From positions 62,001 to 126,000 of the forward strand of contig NZ_SORE01000006.1 of NCBI RefSeq assembly GCF_004366595.1: a stretch of DNA of 64,000 nt, written 5' to 3'. Both the position numbers and the translations under genes were made by a program. The notes under the pieces are model-generated. The model saw nothing but the letters and a program-made list of their open reading frames with translations. It was not told where the DNA came from and searched no databases. Numbering within the stretch: the first letter of the stretch is position 1; each line of letters begins with the position of its first letter. This DNA is from Paraburkholderia rhizosphaerae (GTDB lineage Bacteria; Pseudomonadota; Gammaproteobacteria; Burkholderiales; Burkholderiaceae). Shown here in pieces: positions 20,901 through 32,845 of the stretch.

Positions 20901-21788
20901 ATGGCTGGAATGAAGGAAATTCGCGGGAAGATCAAGAGCGTGCAAAACACGCGCAAGATCACCAAAGCGATGGAGATGGTTGCCGCATCCAAGATGCGCC
21001 GCGCGCAGGAGCGCATGCGCGCTGCCCGTCCGTACGCCGACAAGGTCCGTGACATCGCCGCGCATATGAGCCGTGCGAACCCTGAGTATCGTCATCCGTT
21101 CATGGTGGCGAACGAAGGCGCGAAGACCGCCGGCTTCATTCTCGTCACCACTGACAAAGGTCTGTGCGGCGGGATGAATACGAACGTGCTGCGTGCGTCG
21201 CTGCAGAAGTTCAAGGAACTGGAAGCCGAAGGCAAGACGATCGATGCAACCGCGATCGGCAGCAAGGGCCTCGGGTTTCTGAACCGTCTGCGGGCGAAGG
21301 TCTCGTCGAATGTCGTGCAGCTGGGCGACACGCCGCACCTCGAAAAGCTGATCGGCGCGGTGAAGGTGCAACTCGACCTGTACTCGGAAGGCAAGGTCTC
21401 GGCGGTGTACCTCGCGTACACGCGCTTTATCAACACGATGAAGCAGGAGCCGGTGATCGAGCAGTTGCTGCCGTTGACGGCCGATAAGTTCGAGGGCGTC
21501 GAAGAAGGCGACAAGGCAACGCCGAGCACGTCGTGGGACTACATCTACGAGCCGGACGCGCAAACGGTGGTCGACGAACTGCTGGTGCGTTATGTCGAAG
21601 CGCTGGTGTATCAGGCCGTCGCGGAAAACATGGCGTCGGAGCAGTCGGCTCGCATGGTCGCAATGAAGGCCGCTTCGGACAACGCAAAGACGGTCATCAA
21701 CGAGTTGCAGCTGTCGTACAACAAGAGCCGCCAGGCAGCGATCACGAAGGAACTGTCGGAGATCGTCAGCGGCGCGGCGGCAGTCTGA
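20901..21788 (+). CDS. atpG: ATP synthase F1 subunit gamma
   Basis: The central rotor shaft, 295 residues. The N-terminal coiled coil [29 protein letters not shown] and C-terminal helix [23 protein letters not shown] are both family signatures; together they form the coiled coil inside the alpha3beta3 ring. AAGGAG precedes ATG 20901. Confidence 0.97.
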   Translation: MAGMKEIRGKIKSVQNTRKITKAMEMVAASKMRRAQERMRAARPYADKVRDIAAHMSRANPEYRHPFMVANEGAKTAGFILVTTDKGLCGGMNTNVLRASLQKFKELEAEGKTIDATAIGSKGLGFLNRLRAKVSSNVVQLGDTPHLEKLIGAVKVQLDLYSEGKVSAVYLAYTRFINTMKQEPVIEQLLPLTADKFEGVEEGDKATPSTSWDYIYEPDAQTVVDELLVRYVEALVYQAVAENMASEQSARMVAMKAASDNAKTVINELQLSYNKSRQAAITKELSEIVSGAAAV

Positions 21789-21885
21789 GCGTAGCGCGCG
21801 GCGAGCGGCTCAAAAGCGGCGCCGCTGCGCACCAAAGAACAAGCTGCGGGCAACCAACCGCGCCGTAGCGCGAGTGAAGAATTGA

Positions 21886-23298
<1,413 letters not shown>

Positions 23299-23425
23299 CG
23301 GTTGACGCGTCGGCAACGAGGCGTGGGTTTCTGAGCGATGCTGCGGCGGTGGTGATCACCGGTGCCAGTAGATGCGAAGAACCGCGCCACATGCATTACG
23401 CTCAATCGACAGGAGTCGAGACTTT

Positions 23426-23851
23426 ATGGCAACTATCAAGGTAGACGTCGTCAGCGCGGAAGAAGAGATCTTCTCGGGCCAGGCGAAGTTCGTCGCGCTG
23501 CCGGGCGAGGCGGGCGAGCTCGGCATTCTGCCGGGCCACACGCCGCTGATCACGCGGATTCGTCCGGGTGCCGTGCGCATCGAATCGGAAAGCGGCGAAG
23601 AGGAATTCGTGTTCGTCGCTGGCGGCATTCTCGAGGTTCAACCGGGTGCGGTAACGGTTCTGGCCGATACCGCGATTCGCGGCAAGGATCTCGACGAGGC
23701 GAAGGCCGAGCAGGCTCGCAAGCGCGCGGAAGAAGCGTTGCAAAACACCGGCTCGAACCTTGAATACGCAACCGCGCAGGCGGAGCTTGCGTATGCGACG
23801 GCTCAGCTGGCGGCGATTCAGCGTCTTCGCAAACTGCGCGGCCAGCACTAA
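23426..23851 (+). CDS. atpC: ATP synthase F1 subunit epsilon
   Basis: The small rotor subunit and autoinhibitor, 141 residues. The beta-sandwich domain includes [22 protein letters not shown] and [19 protein letters not shown]; two C-terminal helices, rich in Ala/Glu/Arg, form the regulatory hairpin. The ATG at 23426 is preferred because the in-frame stretch from 23372 is not conserved in the family. It is the last gene of the operon and is followed by a terminator. Confidence 0.96.
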   Translation: MATIKVDVVSAEEEIFSGQAKFVALPGEAGELGILPGHTPLITRIRPGAVRIESESGEEEFVFVAGGILEVQPGAVTVLADTAIRGKDLDEAKAEQARKRAEEALQNTGSNLEYATAQAELAYATAQLAAIQRLRKLRGQH

Positions 23852-23885
23852 GCGGCGCAGCCGGCGAATAACGCGGTGGGATAAG

Positions 23886-23913
23886 AGGCAGCCCTTGTGG
23901 CTGCTTTTTATTT
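23886..23913 (+). terminator. Rho-independent terminator of the atp operon
   Basis: GCAGCC (23888-23893) and GGCTGC (23899-23904) flank a 5-base loop and are followed by TTTTTATTT. Confidence 0.85.
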
Positions 23914-24162
23914 GCGCGTTACTTGACGTTAACGTAAAGGTCGCCAGGCATCGACGCGCAAAGGCGCGCGTAAGGCCGTGGCCTGAGAGCCGAACAGCGG
24001 AAGTTGAAAGGTGAGGGAAAGACTTGATGCCGCCGGCGAACAGGCAGGTGGCACAATCTCTTGCAAATCCATTTTTGCAAAAGCGGGAACCCCTTCCAGT
24101 ACCTGCATCGGACCGGAGAGGCGCAAAGGCGCCAACTTTGGCCGACATTGGAGACAAACAGC

Positions 24163-25920
24163 ATGGCGGCGACCGAAGATAGACCCTCGTCCGGACCTCA
24201 GGCAGCGGGTGGCGACGCGCTTATCTCGCCTAAGGATGGGATTTCCTATCTGCGCGGTTCGACCGATATCCCGCTGAGCACTGCGACGGTCGGCCAGTTC
24301 CTGCTCGATACGGCACGACGCTTCCCCGACCGGCCGGCCGTGGTCTTCCGTGAGCAGGGAATTCGCTGGACCTGGCGGGAATTCGCTGAGGAGGTCGATA
24401 TCATGGCGTCGGCTTTGACGGCGCTCGGTATCGGCAACGGCGATCGGGTCGGCATCTGGTCGCCGAATCGCATCGAATGGTTACTGACGCAGTTCGCCAC
24501 TGCGCGAATCGGCGCGATTCTCGTCAACATCAATCCGGCATACCGGCTTGCCGAGCTTGAATACGCACTGAACAAGGTTGGCTGCAAGGCGATCATTTCG
24601 GCCGAGCGATTCAAATCGTCGATGTATCTGGAGATGCTCACGGAGTTGGCGCCGGAGCTCCCCACGCAAACGCCCGGCGACTTGCACGTGGCGCGTCTTC
24701 CCGATCTGCGCATCGTGATCCGCGTCGGCGACACCGACACGCGCGGCATGCTGTGCTTTTCCGAAGTCATCGAACTGGGCCGCCAGACGTATGACGTCGC
24801 AAAGCTCGATGCGATCACCGCAAGCCTGTCGCCGCACGATCCGATCAACATCCAGTTCACCAGCGGCACGACCGGCAACCCGAAAGGCGCGACGCTGACC
24901 CATAGCAACGTGCTCAACAACGCACGCTATATTGCGATGGCGATGCGGCTGTCCGAGCAGGATTCGTTGTGCATTCCCGTGCCGCTTTATCACTGTTTCG
25001 GCATGGTGCTGGCCGTGCTCGCGTGCGTGTCGGTCGGCGCGAACATGGTGTTCCCGGGAGAGGCGTTCGACCCGGCCGCGACGCTTGCCGCCGTATCCGA
25101 CGAAAAGTGCACCGCGCTGCACGGCGTGCCGACGATGTTTATCGCCGAACTCGACCACCCCGATTTCGAGCAATTCGATCTGACGCATCTGCGCACCGGC
25201 ATCATGGCCGGCTCGCCGTGCCCGATCGAGACGATGAAGCGGGTCGTCGCGAAGATGCATCTGTCCGAGATCACGATCGCGTACGGGATGACGGAAACGA
25301 GTCCGGTGTCGTTCCAGAGTTCGACCACCGATCCGTTGGACAAGCGCACCACGACGGTCGGACGTGTGCAGCCGCACCTCGAGGTGAAAGTGGTCGACCC
25401 GGCGGGCGACACGGTGCCGGTCGGCGTGACAGGTGAACTGTGCACAAGGGGCTACTCGGTAATGCGCGGCTACTGGAACGACGACGCGAAAACGCGCGAA
25501 AGCATCGTCGACGGCTGGATGCACACGGGCGACCTCGCGGTGATCGACGCGGACGGCTACTGCAATATCGTTGGCCGCTTGAAGGACATGCTGATCCGCG
25601 GCGGGGAGAACATCTATCCGCGGGAGATCGAGGAATTCCTGTTCCGTCATCCGAAGATTCAGAGCGTGCAGGTGTTCGGCGTGCCGGACCCGAAATACGG
25701 CGAGGAAGTCTGCGCGTGGATCGTGCTGCGCGCTGGCGAGCACGCGACGGCTGAAGAAGTCCAGGCGTTTTGCCACGGACAGATCGCGCACTACAAGGTG
25801 CCTAAGTACATCCGCTTCGTCGACGAACTGCCGATGACGGTGACCGGCAAAGTGCAGAAGTTCGTGATGCGCGAGCGGATGATCGAAGAACTGAAGTTGT
25901 CGTTCGACAAGACTGCTTGA
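24163..25920 (+). CDS. Acyl-CoA synthetase / AMP-dependent ligase (FadD-like)
   Basis: An ANL-superfamily adenylating enzyme of 585 residues that activates a carboxylic acid, probably a medium- or long-chain fatty acid, to its CoA thioester through an acyl-AMP. The P-loop-like motif [18 protein letters not shown] is present, as is A5 YGMTETSP. The hinge block is [22 protein letters not shown], and the catalytic lysine motif near the C-terminus is [11 protein letters not shown]. The ATG at 24163 follows TTGGAGAC at good spacing. It is a single-gene unit after the atp terminator, and no beta-oxidation genes lie beside it. It resembles the ACSF2/FadD group, but the exact chain length is not predictable. 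Confidence 0.88.
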   Translation: MAATEDRPSSGPQAAGGDALISPKDGISYLRGSTDIPLSTATVGQFLLDTARRFPDRPAVVFREQGIRWTWREFAEEVDIMASALTALGIGNGDRVGIWSPNRIEWLLTQFATARIGAILVNINPAYRLAELEYALNKVGCKAIISAERFKSSMYLEMLTELAPELPTQTPGDLHVARLPDLRIVIRVGDTDTRGMLCFSEVIELGRQTYDVAKLDAITASLSPHDPINIQFTSGTTGNPKGATLTHSNVLNNARYIAMAMRLSEQDSLCIPVPLYHCFGMVLAVLACVSVGANMVFPGEAFDPAATLAAVSDEKCTALHGVPTMFIAELDHPDFEQFDLTHLRTGIMAGSPCPIETMKRVVAKMHLSEITIAYGMTETSPVSFQSSTTDPLDKRTTTVGRVQPHLEVKVVDPAGDTVPVGVTGELCTRGYSVMRGYWNDDAKTRESIVDGWMHTGDLAVIDADGYCNIVGRLKDMLIRGGENIYPREIEEFLFRHPKIQSVQVFGVPDPKYGEEVCAWIVLRAGEHATAEEVQAFCHGQIAHYKVPKYIRFVDELPMTVTGKVQKFVMRERMIEELKLSFDKTA

Positions 25921-26046
25921 TAAGCCGAAGGAAGTCAGCAGACCGCGGCATCCAGGGCCAACCAGACCGGACGCCGCGCGAGAAAACGGCGCCCTGACAG
26001 GCGCCGCAACTAGCTGAACGCTGCACTGCGCAAACGTTAAGCAGGC

Positions 26047-26073
26047 AAAAAAAAAGCGGGCCTGGAGCCCGCT
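26047..26073 (-). terminator. Rho-independent terminator, minus strand
   Basis: On the minus strand a 7-bp stem (AGCGGGC with GCCCGCT, 5-base loop) is followed by nine T residues. No recognised minus-strand gene ends within 500 bases, so it must serve either a long pheC 3' tail or a short unrecognised transcript ending here. Confidence 0.85.
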
Positions 26074-26093
26074 AAAAACCACACGCTACGGGG

Positions 26094-26219
26094 TTAGCGC
26101 GAGGAGACCAAAGGAGGAATCGACTGGACGACGATATCGCCGTCGACCACGACTCCAACAGGGATGCCCCTTCTCAGGGACCCGGCGACTTGCCGACCGG
26201 CTTGATGAAAGATGTCCGC
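26094..26219 (-). pseudogene. Possible coding remnant or atypical small ORF just upstream of a terminator
   Basis: On the minus strand 41 codons are open and end in TAA at 26094-26096, about 20 bases before the terminator. They read as a plausible protein C-terminus with stretches RRGIPVGVVVDGDIVVQ and SIPPLVSSR, and third-position GC is coding-like. There is no start codon in the open part. An in-frame TGA precedes it at 26220-26222, and the same frame upstream of that TGA remains open for some 18 codons. Alternatives are a nonsense-disrupted gene, a frameshifted gene (another frame has an ATG near 26271), or chance. I do not recognise the family. Confidence 0.3.
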
Positions 26220-26724
26220 TCACACCACACACCAAGCCACATCCGTGTTGAACCCGTGAGAGGCATTGTGGGCGAATTAAACCGGGAACGCGGTAACAAA
26301 GTGTTTCAGGTTGTAACGCCCGCCAGATAAGGCTCTCCGGGATTTTTTGCCGTAATTTGCCGATTAAAAGATCGTTTTTACCGACCTGAGGAAAATCAGT
26401 AAATCTCTATTTACCGCTTCGAATTGAGTCGGCTTATTGCGCTGCTTCATCGAGCATTGGCGGCGGGAAATTTTGCCGCCGGATAACTAACATGCAGAGG
26501 GAGTTGGTTGAAGCGTAGTCGCTTCCAAGGGTTTTGCAAGGGCGCAACGCGAGCCGTGTTGAAAAATGATGCAATGCAAACGGGGGGCGACGCCACGCTG
26601 CGAGGCAAGATCAGCGCCTTGAAGCAACCGGCGATAAGCGCCTATCGGCGCGCACCGTACAGTTACAGATCGATGTCATCGAATTCCGCCAGTGTAGCGG
26701 CCGAGTGCGTCGGTCGAGCCCAGG

Positions 26725-27573
26725 CTACTTCAGCCATTTATCGGAAATGGCCTGATATTCACCGCTTTCTCGCGCAAGGTGCAGCCATTGGTCGACATAT
26801 TGCTGAAACACAACATCGCCGCGCGGCACCATCCACGCCTTCTCGCCGTACTGGAATGGTTTGTCCGGATGGACCGAGCATAGCCCCGGATTCAGCTTCT
26901 GCTGAAGCAGCGTCTCGGACGCGTCAGTCACCATCACATCGGCGTGGCCGTCGGCGATCTGCTTGAACACGGAGACGTTATCCGGGTAGACGGTCAGCTT
27001 CGCATGCGGGAAATACTGCTTGGCGAAGCGCTCATTGGTGCCGCCCGGGTTCACGATTACACGCGTGGAGGCCTGATCGATCTGCTCGACCGTCTGATAC
27101 TTCTTCATGTCGTCGCATCGAACGATTGGTGTTTTGCCGTCCACCTGGTAAGGCTCGGTGAAGAATGCACGCTTCTGGCGATCGAGCGTGGTCGATACGC
27201 CGCCTACCGCGATATCGCACTTCGAGACGAAGTCGTTCAACAGGTTGGGCCAGGTCGTCTTCACGAATTCCGCCTTCACACCGAGCGACTTCGCAAGCGA
27301 CTCGGTCATGTCGATGTCGATGCCTTCGAATTGTCCGTCTGGTTTGTAGTACGAGTACGGCTTGTAGTCCCCTGTTGCACAAGCCCGAAGCGTACCGCGC
27401 GCGATGACTTCGTCGAGCCGCGACTGCGGGGCGCTTGCGGCGACGGCGGACTGCGCGCGCGCCGGGCTCGCGCATACCAGCGCGCCGAACAGCGAACCCA
27501 CTAGCGCGAACGAAAACGCAGCCGAAAGCGCGGTCGAAAGCACGCGCAGCGATACGGACGTGGCCTTGCTCAA
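26725..27573 (-). CDS. pheC: Periplasmic cyclohexadienyl dehydratase-like protein (PheC) / amino acid binding-protein fold
   Basis: A 282-residue exported protein of the SBP_bac_3 fold. The signal peptide ends near SPARA-QSA. From residue 66 it tracks the Pseudomonas aeruginosa periplasmic cyclohexadienyl dehydratase closely: TGDYKPYSYYKPDGQFEGID, TTWPNLLNDF and DGKTPI. It also has NPGGTNERF at 175-183, containing the glutamate reported as the general acid of that enzyme. PheC converts prephenate to phenylpyruvate and arogenate to phenylalanine in the periplasm. The lack of neighbouring ABC permeases supports an enzyme over a transport role. The alternative is an orphan arginine-type binding protein. 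It is divergent from hemE. Confidence 0.72.
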   Translation of the reverse strand: MSKATSVSLRVLSTALSAAFSFALVGSLFGALVCASPARAQSAVAASAPQSRLDEVIARGTLRACATGDYKPYSYYKPDGQFEGIDIDMTESLAKSLGVKAEFVKTTWPNLLNDFVSKCDIAVGGVSTTLDRQKRAFFTEPYQVDGKTPIVRCDDMKKYQTVEQIDQASTRVIVNPGGTNERFAKQYFPHAKLTVYPDNVSVFKQIADGHADVMVTDASETLLQQKLNPGLCSVHPDKPFQYGEKAWMVPRGDVVFQQYVDQWLHLARESGEYQAISDKWLK

Positions 27574-27789
27574 GGGATCTCCTCGTGGACGGATTTATTG
27601 TACGTAGTAGGCGCTGAAGAGCGTCGCCAGCGCTGCAACTTACACTTGCCGTGAAAGGGCGTCCATTCGTGAAACTCTTGGACGCGTTGCGTGGACGCAC
27701 GCATCGCATTAGCGCTGCCGACCTCTGAGACTGCGCACCGACTCCGGTAGAATGGCCTTTTGCTTACAGCCTTCCAGACCGCACGCGAC

Positions 27790-28884
<1,095 letters not shown>

Positions 28885-29009
28885 GTGTCGGGGCCGTGTC
28901 GAAAGCGTGACAGATTTGTTGCGACGCAATGACGCGGGCTCTCGCCCTAAGGGGAAAATAGCATTCCACAGGCCGTCGAATGGCGTTCTGCTGGTTGTCA
29001 AGGCTTGAC

Positions 29010-29018
29010 TTATACACA
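29010..29018 (+). promoter_or_regulatory. DnaA box
   Basis: TTATACACA matches the TTATNCACA consensus exactly. It lies in the hemE-priA intergenic region. Confidence 0.55.
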
Positions 29019-29200
29019 TTAATCACGCTGCGGCGCGGTAGAAGGACACGCCACCATATTTTCCTTGTCAAGCGACGGAACTTCGTGTGAGCGCCTTTTC
29101 CAGTAAGGGTTTGACCGGGGCCGGAACAAGTGTGCGGAAAGCCACACAAAGCCTTTGGCGACGCCGTGCGCGGGCCAGCGAGATGAAGTTCTCAACAAAG

Positions 29201-29209
29201 TTATCCACA
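29201..29209 (+). promoter_or_regulatory. DnaA box (strongest consensus form)
   Basis: TTATCCACA is the highest-affinity DnaA box sequence. It lies 141 bases before the priA start, where it could let DnaA repress or titrate. Confidence 0.6.
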
Positions 29210-29349
29210 GAACCCGGAAGCAGACAATTGTTCTGCCGAATCCAAAACTTAGCGCCCAATGTGATGTTTCACTTTAAGTTCGGTACGCCGGCGTTGTTTC
29301 TGCGGGCTGTGCCGTTCTGCGCATCGGCGCGATCGCGGCGGTCCGGCGG

Positions 29350-31740
29350 GTGAACCACATGTTCGTCCGGGTCGCGCTCGACCATCCGCTGCCGACGTTA
29401 TTCGATTACCGGTGCGATCCGGAGGCCACGCCGCAGCCGGGCATGCTGGTCAACGTGCCGTTCGGCAAACGGATGGTGGTCGGCCTTGTGTGTGAAGTGA
29501 CTGCTCACAGTGAAGTCGCTGAAGACCGCGTGCGGGCTGTGGATAACATCTGTATCGCGTGTCCGCCGTTGTCGACAGCGTGGCTCGAGCTTGCCGGATT
29601 TGCCGCCGAGTACTACCAGCGCGGTCTCGGTGAGGTTGCGTTGCCGGCGCTGCCGCAGGCGCTGCGCGACGCGACGCGATGGACGCGGCTGCTGGCGCCG
29701 CAAGAGCGTTACCGCTTGTTGCCGGCGGGGCGCGCTGCGTTACCTGACGCATTGCCGGTGCGCGCAACCGCATTGCGACGGCTCGCGGACGAACTCGCCA
29801 ATGCGGAATTTCTCACCGCGCCCGACGCGCGGGCGCTGCATCCGAAGGCGGCGGCGACGCTCGATGGCTGGCTGGCGAAGGGCTGGGTAGCGCTGGAAGT
29901 CATCGATGCTGCCGCGCCGATCGGGCTGGCGCAGCCGATTGACACCGCTGCGCCCGCTACAGCGGGACCGGTCGCTGTGAGCGCGTCGAGCGAAGGCGAA
30001 ATGGTCGCGCCGACCGAGTCGGCCGCGTTTTCCGCAGACCATGCACGGTCAGTGTCACGAACATCTGGCGGACGAAGTCCCGATACCCTCGCCGCCCCGT
30101 TGCTCCCCATTCTGACTGACGAACAGACAGCCGCCGTCAGCGCCATCCATAACGCCAACGGCTTCGCGCCATTCCTGCTGCACGGCGTAACCGGCAGCGG
30201 CAAAACCGAGGTCTATCTCCGCGCGCTCGCCGCGCTGCTCGACACCGACCTCACCGCACAAGCGCTGGTGCTCGTCCCTGAGATCAACCTGACGCCGCAG
30301 TTCGAAGCCGCGTTTCGCGCGCGCTTCGCCGCGCTCGACGATGGCGCGATCGTCACCCTGCACAGTGGACTGGCGGAAGGCGAGCGCGCGCGCAACTGGT
30401 TCGCCGCGCACACCGGGCACGCGCGCATCGTGCTCGGCACACGCCTCGCTGTGCTCGCGTCGCTGCCACGCCTCGCGATCATCTGTGTCGACGAGGAGCA
30501 CGACCCTGCGTACAAGCAGCAGGAAGGTCTTCGCTATTCGGCGCGCGATCTGGCGATCTGGCGCGCGAAGCAACTAGGCATCCCGGTCGTATTGGGCTCG
30601 GCGACGCCGTCACTCGAAAGCTGGTGGCAAGCCGACCAGGGTCGTTATCAGCGGCTCACGCTCGCACGGCGCGCGATCGCCGATGCGGCGCTGCCAACCG
30701 TCAAGCTGATCGATCTGGAAGACGAGCGGCGTCGCGGCCGCGCGTCGGTCGACGGTCTGTCCGGTCCGCTGATCTCGGCGCTGAAGGCGCGCGTCGAGCG
30801 CGGCGAGCAGAGCCTCGTGTTTTTGAACCGCCGCGGCTACGCGCCCCAGCTGTCGTGCGACGCGTGCGGCTGGGTGGCCGGCTGTCCGCGCTGCAGCGCC
30901 TACGTCGTGCTGCACAAGCCCGAGCGCGCGCTGCGCTGTCATCATTGCGGATGGGAGACGCGCATTCCGCGCGCCTGTCCGGACTGCGGCAACGTCGATA
31001 TTGCGCCGCTCGGGCGCGGCACGCAGCGCGTCGAAGAATCGCTGGCGAAGGTGGTGCCGGGCGCGCGCGTGTTACGCATCGACGCGGACAGCACGCGCCG
31101 CAAAGGCAGCGCGCAAGCGCTGTTTTCGGACGTGCACGCGGGGGAGGTCGATATCCTCGTCGGCACGCAGATGGTCGCGAAAGGACACGACTTCCGCCGC
31201 GTGTCGCTGGTCGGCGTGCTGAACGCGGACACCGCGCTGTTCTCACACGACTTTCGCGCGAGCGAGCGTCTGTTCGCGCAGCTGATGCAGGTGAGTGGCC
31301 GCGCGGGTCGCGCCGGCCTGCCGGGCGAAGTGCTGGTGCAGACGCGTTATCCGCGGCATGCGCTTTATCACGCACTGGCCCGCCACGACTACGTCGGCTT
31401 TGCGAACGCGACACTTGCCGAGCGCCGCGATGCGCATCTTCCACCGTTCGTCTATCAGGCGATGCTGCGTGCGGAAGGCCGAACGCTCGACGCGGCGCTT
31501 GCGTTTCTGCTGCAGGCCGCGACGGCGCTACGCGAGATTCCGGCCGCCGAACGGGTGACGGTGTACGACGCCGTGCCGCTAACAATCGTCAAGGTGATGA
31601 ATGTGCATCGCGCGCAGCTTCTGATTGAAAGCGCGTCGCGCGCCGCACTGCAAGCGACGCTGCGTGCGTGGCAGCCGATGTTGCGCGCGCTCAAGGGCGT
31701 GCTGCGCTGGAGCATCGAAGTCGATCCGCTCGACATCTAG
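29350..31740 (+). CDS. priA: Primosomal replication restart helicase PriA
   Basis: A 3'-5' superfamily 2 helicase that recognises stalled forks and reloads the replisome. It is 796 residues, longer than E. coli PriA (732) because of an Ala/Ser-rich linker around residues 195-255. The N-terminal 3'-DNA-binding domain reads FVRVALDHPLPTLFDYR. Walker A GVTGSGKT is at about 279-286 and the DEEH box lies in CVDEEHDPAYKQQ. A zinc-binding cysteine array starts at Cys503 (CDACGWVAGCPRC, CHHCG, CPDCG). The start is GTG 29350; ATG 29359 is an alternative. A third DnaA box sits in its early codons. Confidence 0.95.
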   Translation: MNHMFVRVALDHPLPTLFDYRCDPEATPQPGMLVNVPFGKRMVVGLVCEVTAHSEVAEDRVRAVDNICIACPPLSTAWLELAGFAAEYYQRGLGEVALPALPQALRDATRWTRLLAPQERYRLLPAGRAALPDALPVRATALRRLADELANAEFLTAPDARALHPKAAATLDGWLAKGWVALEVIDAAAPIGLAQPIDTAAPATAGPVAVSASSEGEMVAPTESAAFSADHARSVSRTSGGRSPDTLAAPLLPILTDEQTAAVSAIHNANGFAPFLLHGVTGSGKTEVYLRALAALLDTDLTAQALVLVPEINLTPQFEAAFRARFAALDDGAIVTLHSGLAEGERARNWFAAHTGHARIVLGTRLAVLASLPRLAIICVDEEHDPAYKQQEGLRYSARDLAIWRAKQLGIPVVLGSATPSLESWWQADQGRYQRLTLARRAIADAALPTVKLIDLEDERRRGRASVDGLSGPLISALKARVERGEQSLVFLNRRGYAPQLSCDACGWVAGCPRCSAYVVLHKPERALRCHHCGWETRIPRACPDCGNVDIAPLGRGTQRVEESLAKVVPGARVLRIDADSTRRKGSAQALFSDVHAGEVDILVGTQMVAKGHDFRRVSLVGVLNADTALFSHDFRASERLFAQLMQVSGRAGRAGLPGEVLVQTRYPRHALYHALARHDYVGFANATLAERRDAHLPPFVYQAMLRAEGRTLDAALAFLLQAATALREIPAAERVTVYDAVPLTIVKVMNVHRAQLLIESASRAALQATLRAWQPMLRALKGVLRWSIEVDPLDI
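29538..29546 (-). promoter_or_regulatory. DnaA box inside the priA 5' coding region
   Basis: TGTGGATAA on the plus strand is TTATCCACA on the minus strand. With the boxes at 29010 and 29201 it makes three perfect matches in about 540 bases. Confidence 0.5.
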
Positions 31741-32357
31741 GTCTTACCGCGCAAGCGTTCGTGCTCGCCGAGCGTCGCAACCGCGCAGTGGGAAGCCGGC
31801 GACGTCGGCCTCACTCACGATGCGGTGGCATCGCCAACCGCGCCGGGATTTAAACCGTTGATCGTCGCAGGCCTGTGACGGAAAGCCGGCGAATGCCGCA
31901 ACGCTCTCACGAGGCGTCGTCGCTCGCCGACCGCCCCGGCGTCAAACCGCTTGCGAGCTTTTCTCCGTAGTCGCGGTCAATACCGTGACCGGTTACGCGC
32001 GCTGCGCGCACGTGCTCGCATCGTATTGGAATAGCTCGGGATAGCGCGCGTTAGCGCATCGGTTCCCAAGCGACCTGCGGCCGCTGCCGCAGACGTACCG
32101 CGCGCCGCCGCCGCGGGCACAATCCGCCGGCCGATCTGCGCCGGTTGCCGATACCGCGCCGATGATCGGCATTCAATCGAACAAAGCATTCCCGGCCTCG
32201 CTGTTTTCAGTTCAGGCTTCGGCGCGAGCGCAGCGGCGGCGCGGCTGGGCGCGCAGCGCGACCGCTTCGTCTCGCCCGATGACGCCTGCAATCCATTCAC
32301 CCGCCGTACAGACCCAACCGGCCGCACGCGCCCGGCCGCGGACCCGCGCGACGCCGC
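31741..32357. other. Gene-poor GC-rich region after priA
   Basis: About 600 bases rich in GC repeats of low complexity. Open frames exist on both strands but have no start context, no family resemblance and Arg/Ala-biased composition. I see no gene. Confidence 0.5.
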
Positions 32358-32519
32358 TTATGCGTCGTTTGCCTCGTACCTGCGCACATCGCCGGAACCG
32401 TTATTCCGGCGCGACGCGCGCGCACTGCGCGTCGCTTCACACGTTGCGCCGCGGACAAACAGCACCGCGCACAGAGCACACATCGTCCAGATTGCTACGA
32501 CTACCGACCACTTTTCCAT
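32358..32519 (-). CDS. Small single-pass membrane protein of unknown function
   Basis: A 53-residue open frame starting MEKWSVVVAIWTMCALCAVLFVRG: one clear hydrophobic helix (residues 5-23), followed by a basic, polar tail rich in Arg, Ser and Asn. On the minus strand AAGGAAAA lies at good spacing before the ATG at 32519, which supports translation. It is transcribed away from putA, and the two share the 32520-32845 regulatory region. The orientation is N-in or N-out with the tail on the opposite side; the basic tail favours a cytoplasmic C-terminus. I do not recognise the family. Confidence 0.5.
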   Translation of the reverse strand: MEKWSVVVAIWTMCALCAVLFVRGATCEATRSARASRRNNGSGDVRRYEANDA

Positions 32520-32656
32520 TGCATTTTCCTTGCGCTTCTTCCCTGATTTCCGGTCGTTTTTACTTGTCTTCATGCGACTACGCGCATTGATTACCTGTAT
32601 AACGGCGCGACGCGCGAATCACTTAGGGGTTTCGCAAAGAAATCTCGCCAGGGAAA

Positions 32657-32769
32657 GTACCGACCCTCCCGGTACCGCGAAGGACTCGTCGAGAATCGCG
32701 CAAAGCCTTATGCGGTAAGGCTTTGCGCGAGGTGCAACCACGCTTGCAAACAGGTTGCACCTTTTTATT
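32657..32769 (+). ncRNA. Structured leader of putA: three tandem hairpins, the last terminator-like
   Basis: Hairpin 1: GTACCG (32657-32662) with CGGTAC (32670-32675). Hairpin 2: a perfect 14-bp stem (32697-32710 with 32716-32729) on a 5-base loop. Hairpin 3: a perfect 10-bp stem (32730-32739 with 32753-32762) running into TTTTTATT, directly abutting hairpin 2. The gene putA starts 76 bases further on. This could be a transcription attenuator or riboswitch-like leader, or a separate small RNA. It is not a known class that I recognise. Confidence 0.5.
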
Positions 32770-32845
32770 GAGATTGGTACGATTCGCGAACTTTTAGTCT
32801 TTGGCCGGCGTTCGTGCGCCGGCGCCTCAGCATCAAGAAGGAAAC

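Larger units (their letters stand above)
25921..26724. other. Intergenic region between the acyl-CoA synthetase and the convergent pheC-like gene
   Basis: The region holds a strong minus-strand terminator (26047-26073) and a possible short minus-strand coding remnant (26094-26219). A small GGCGGC/GCCGCC hairpin lies near 26460-26482. The rest shows nothing I recognise. Confidence 0.5.
28885..29349. other. hemE-priA intergenic region with DnaA boxes
   Basis: There is no gene. It contains two perfect DnaA boxes (29010-29018, 29201-29209), with a third just inside priA. No terminator for hemE is evident. Confidence 0.6.

Noticed and set aside
26094-26275. Selenocysteine readthrough of TGA 26220-26222
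   Set aside because: There is no start codon upstream in frame, no SECIS-like hairpin after the TGA that I can see, and no known selenoprotein family. Decay or frameshift is simpler.
29010-29546. Chromosomal replication origin
   Set aside because: Three DnaA boxes are present, but dnaA, rpmH and a clear AT-rich unwinding region are absent and the boxes flank ordinary genes. A regulatory or titration role is more sensible.
31977-32327. Minus-strand 116-codon open frame
   Set aside because: The sequence is low-complexity Ala/Arg/Ser in GC-rich filler with no ribosome site.
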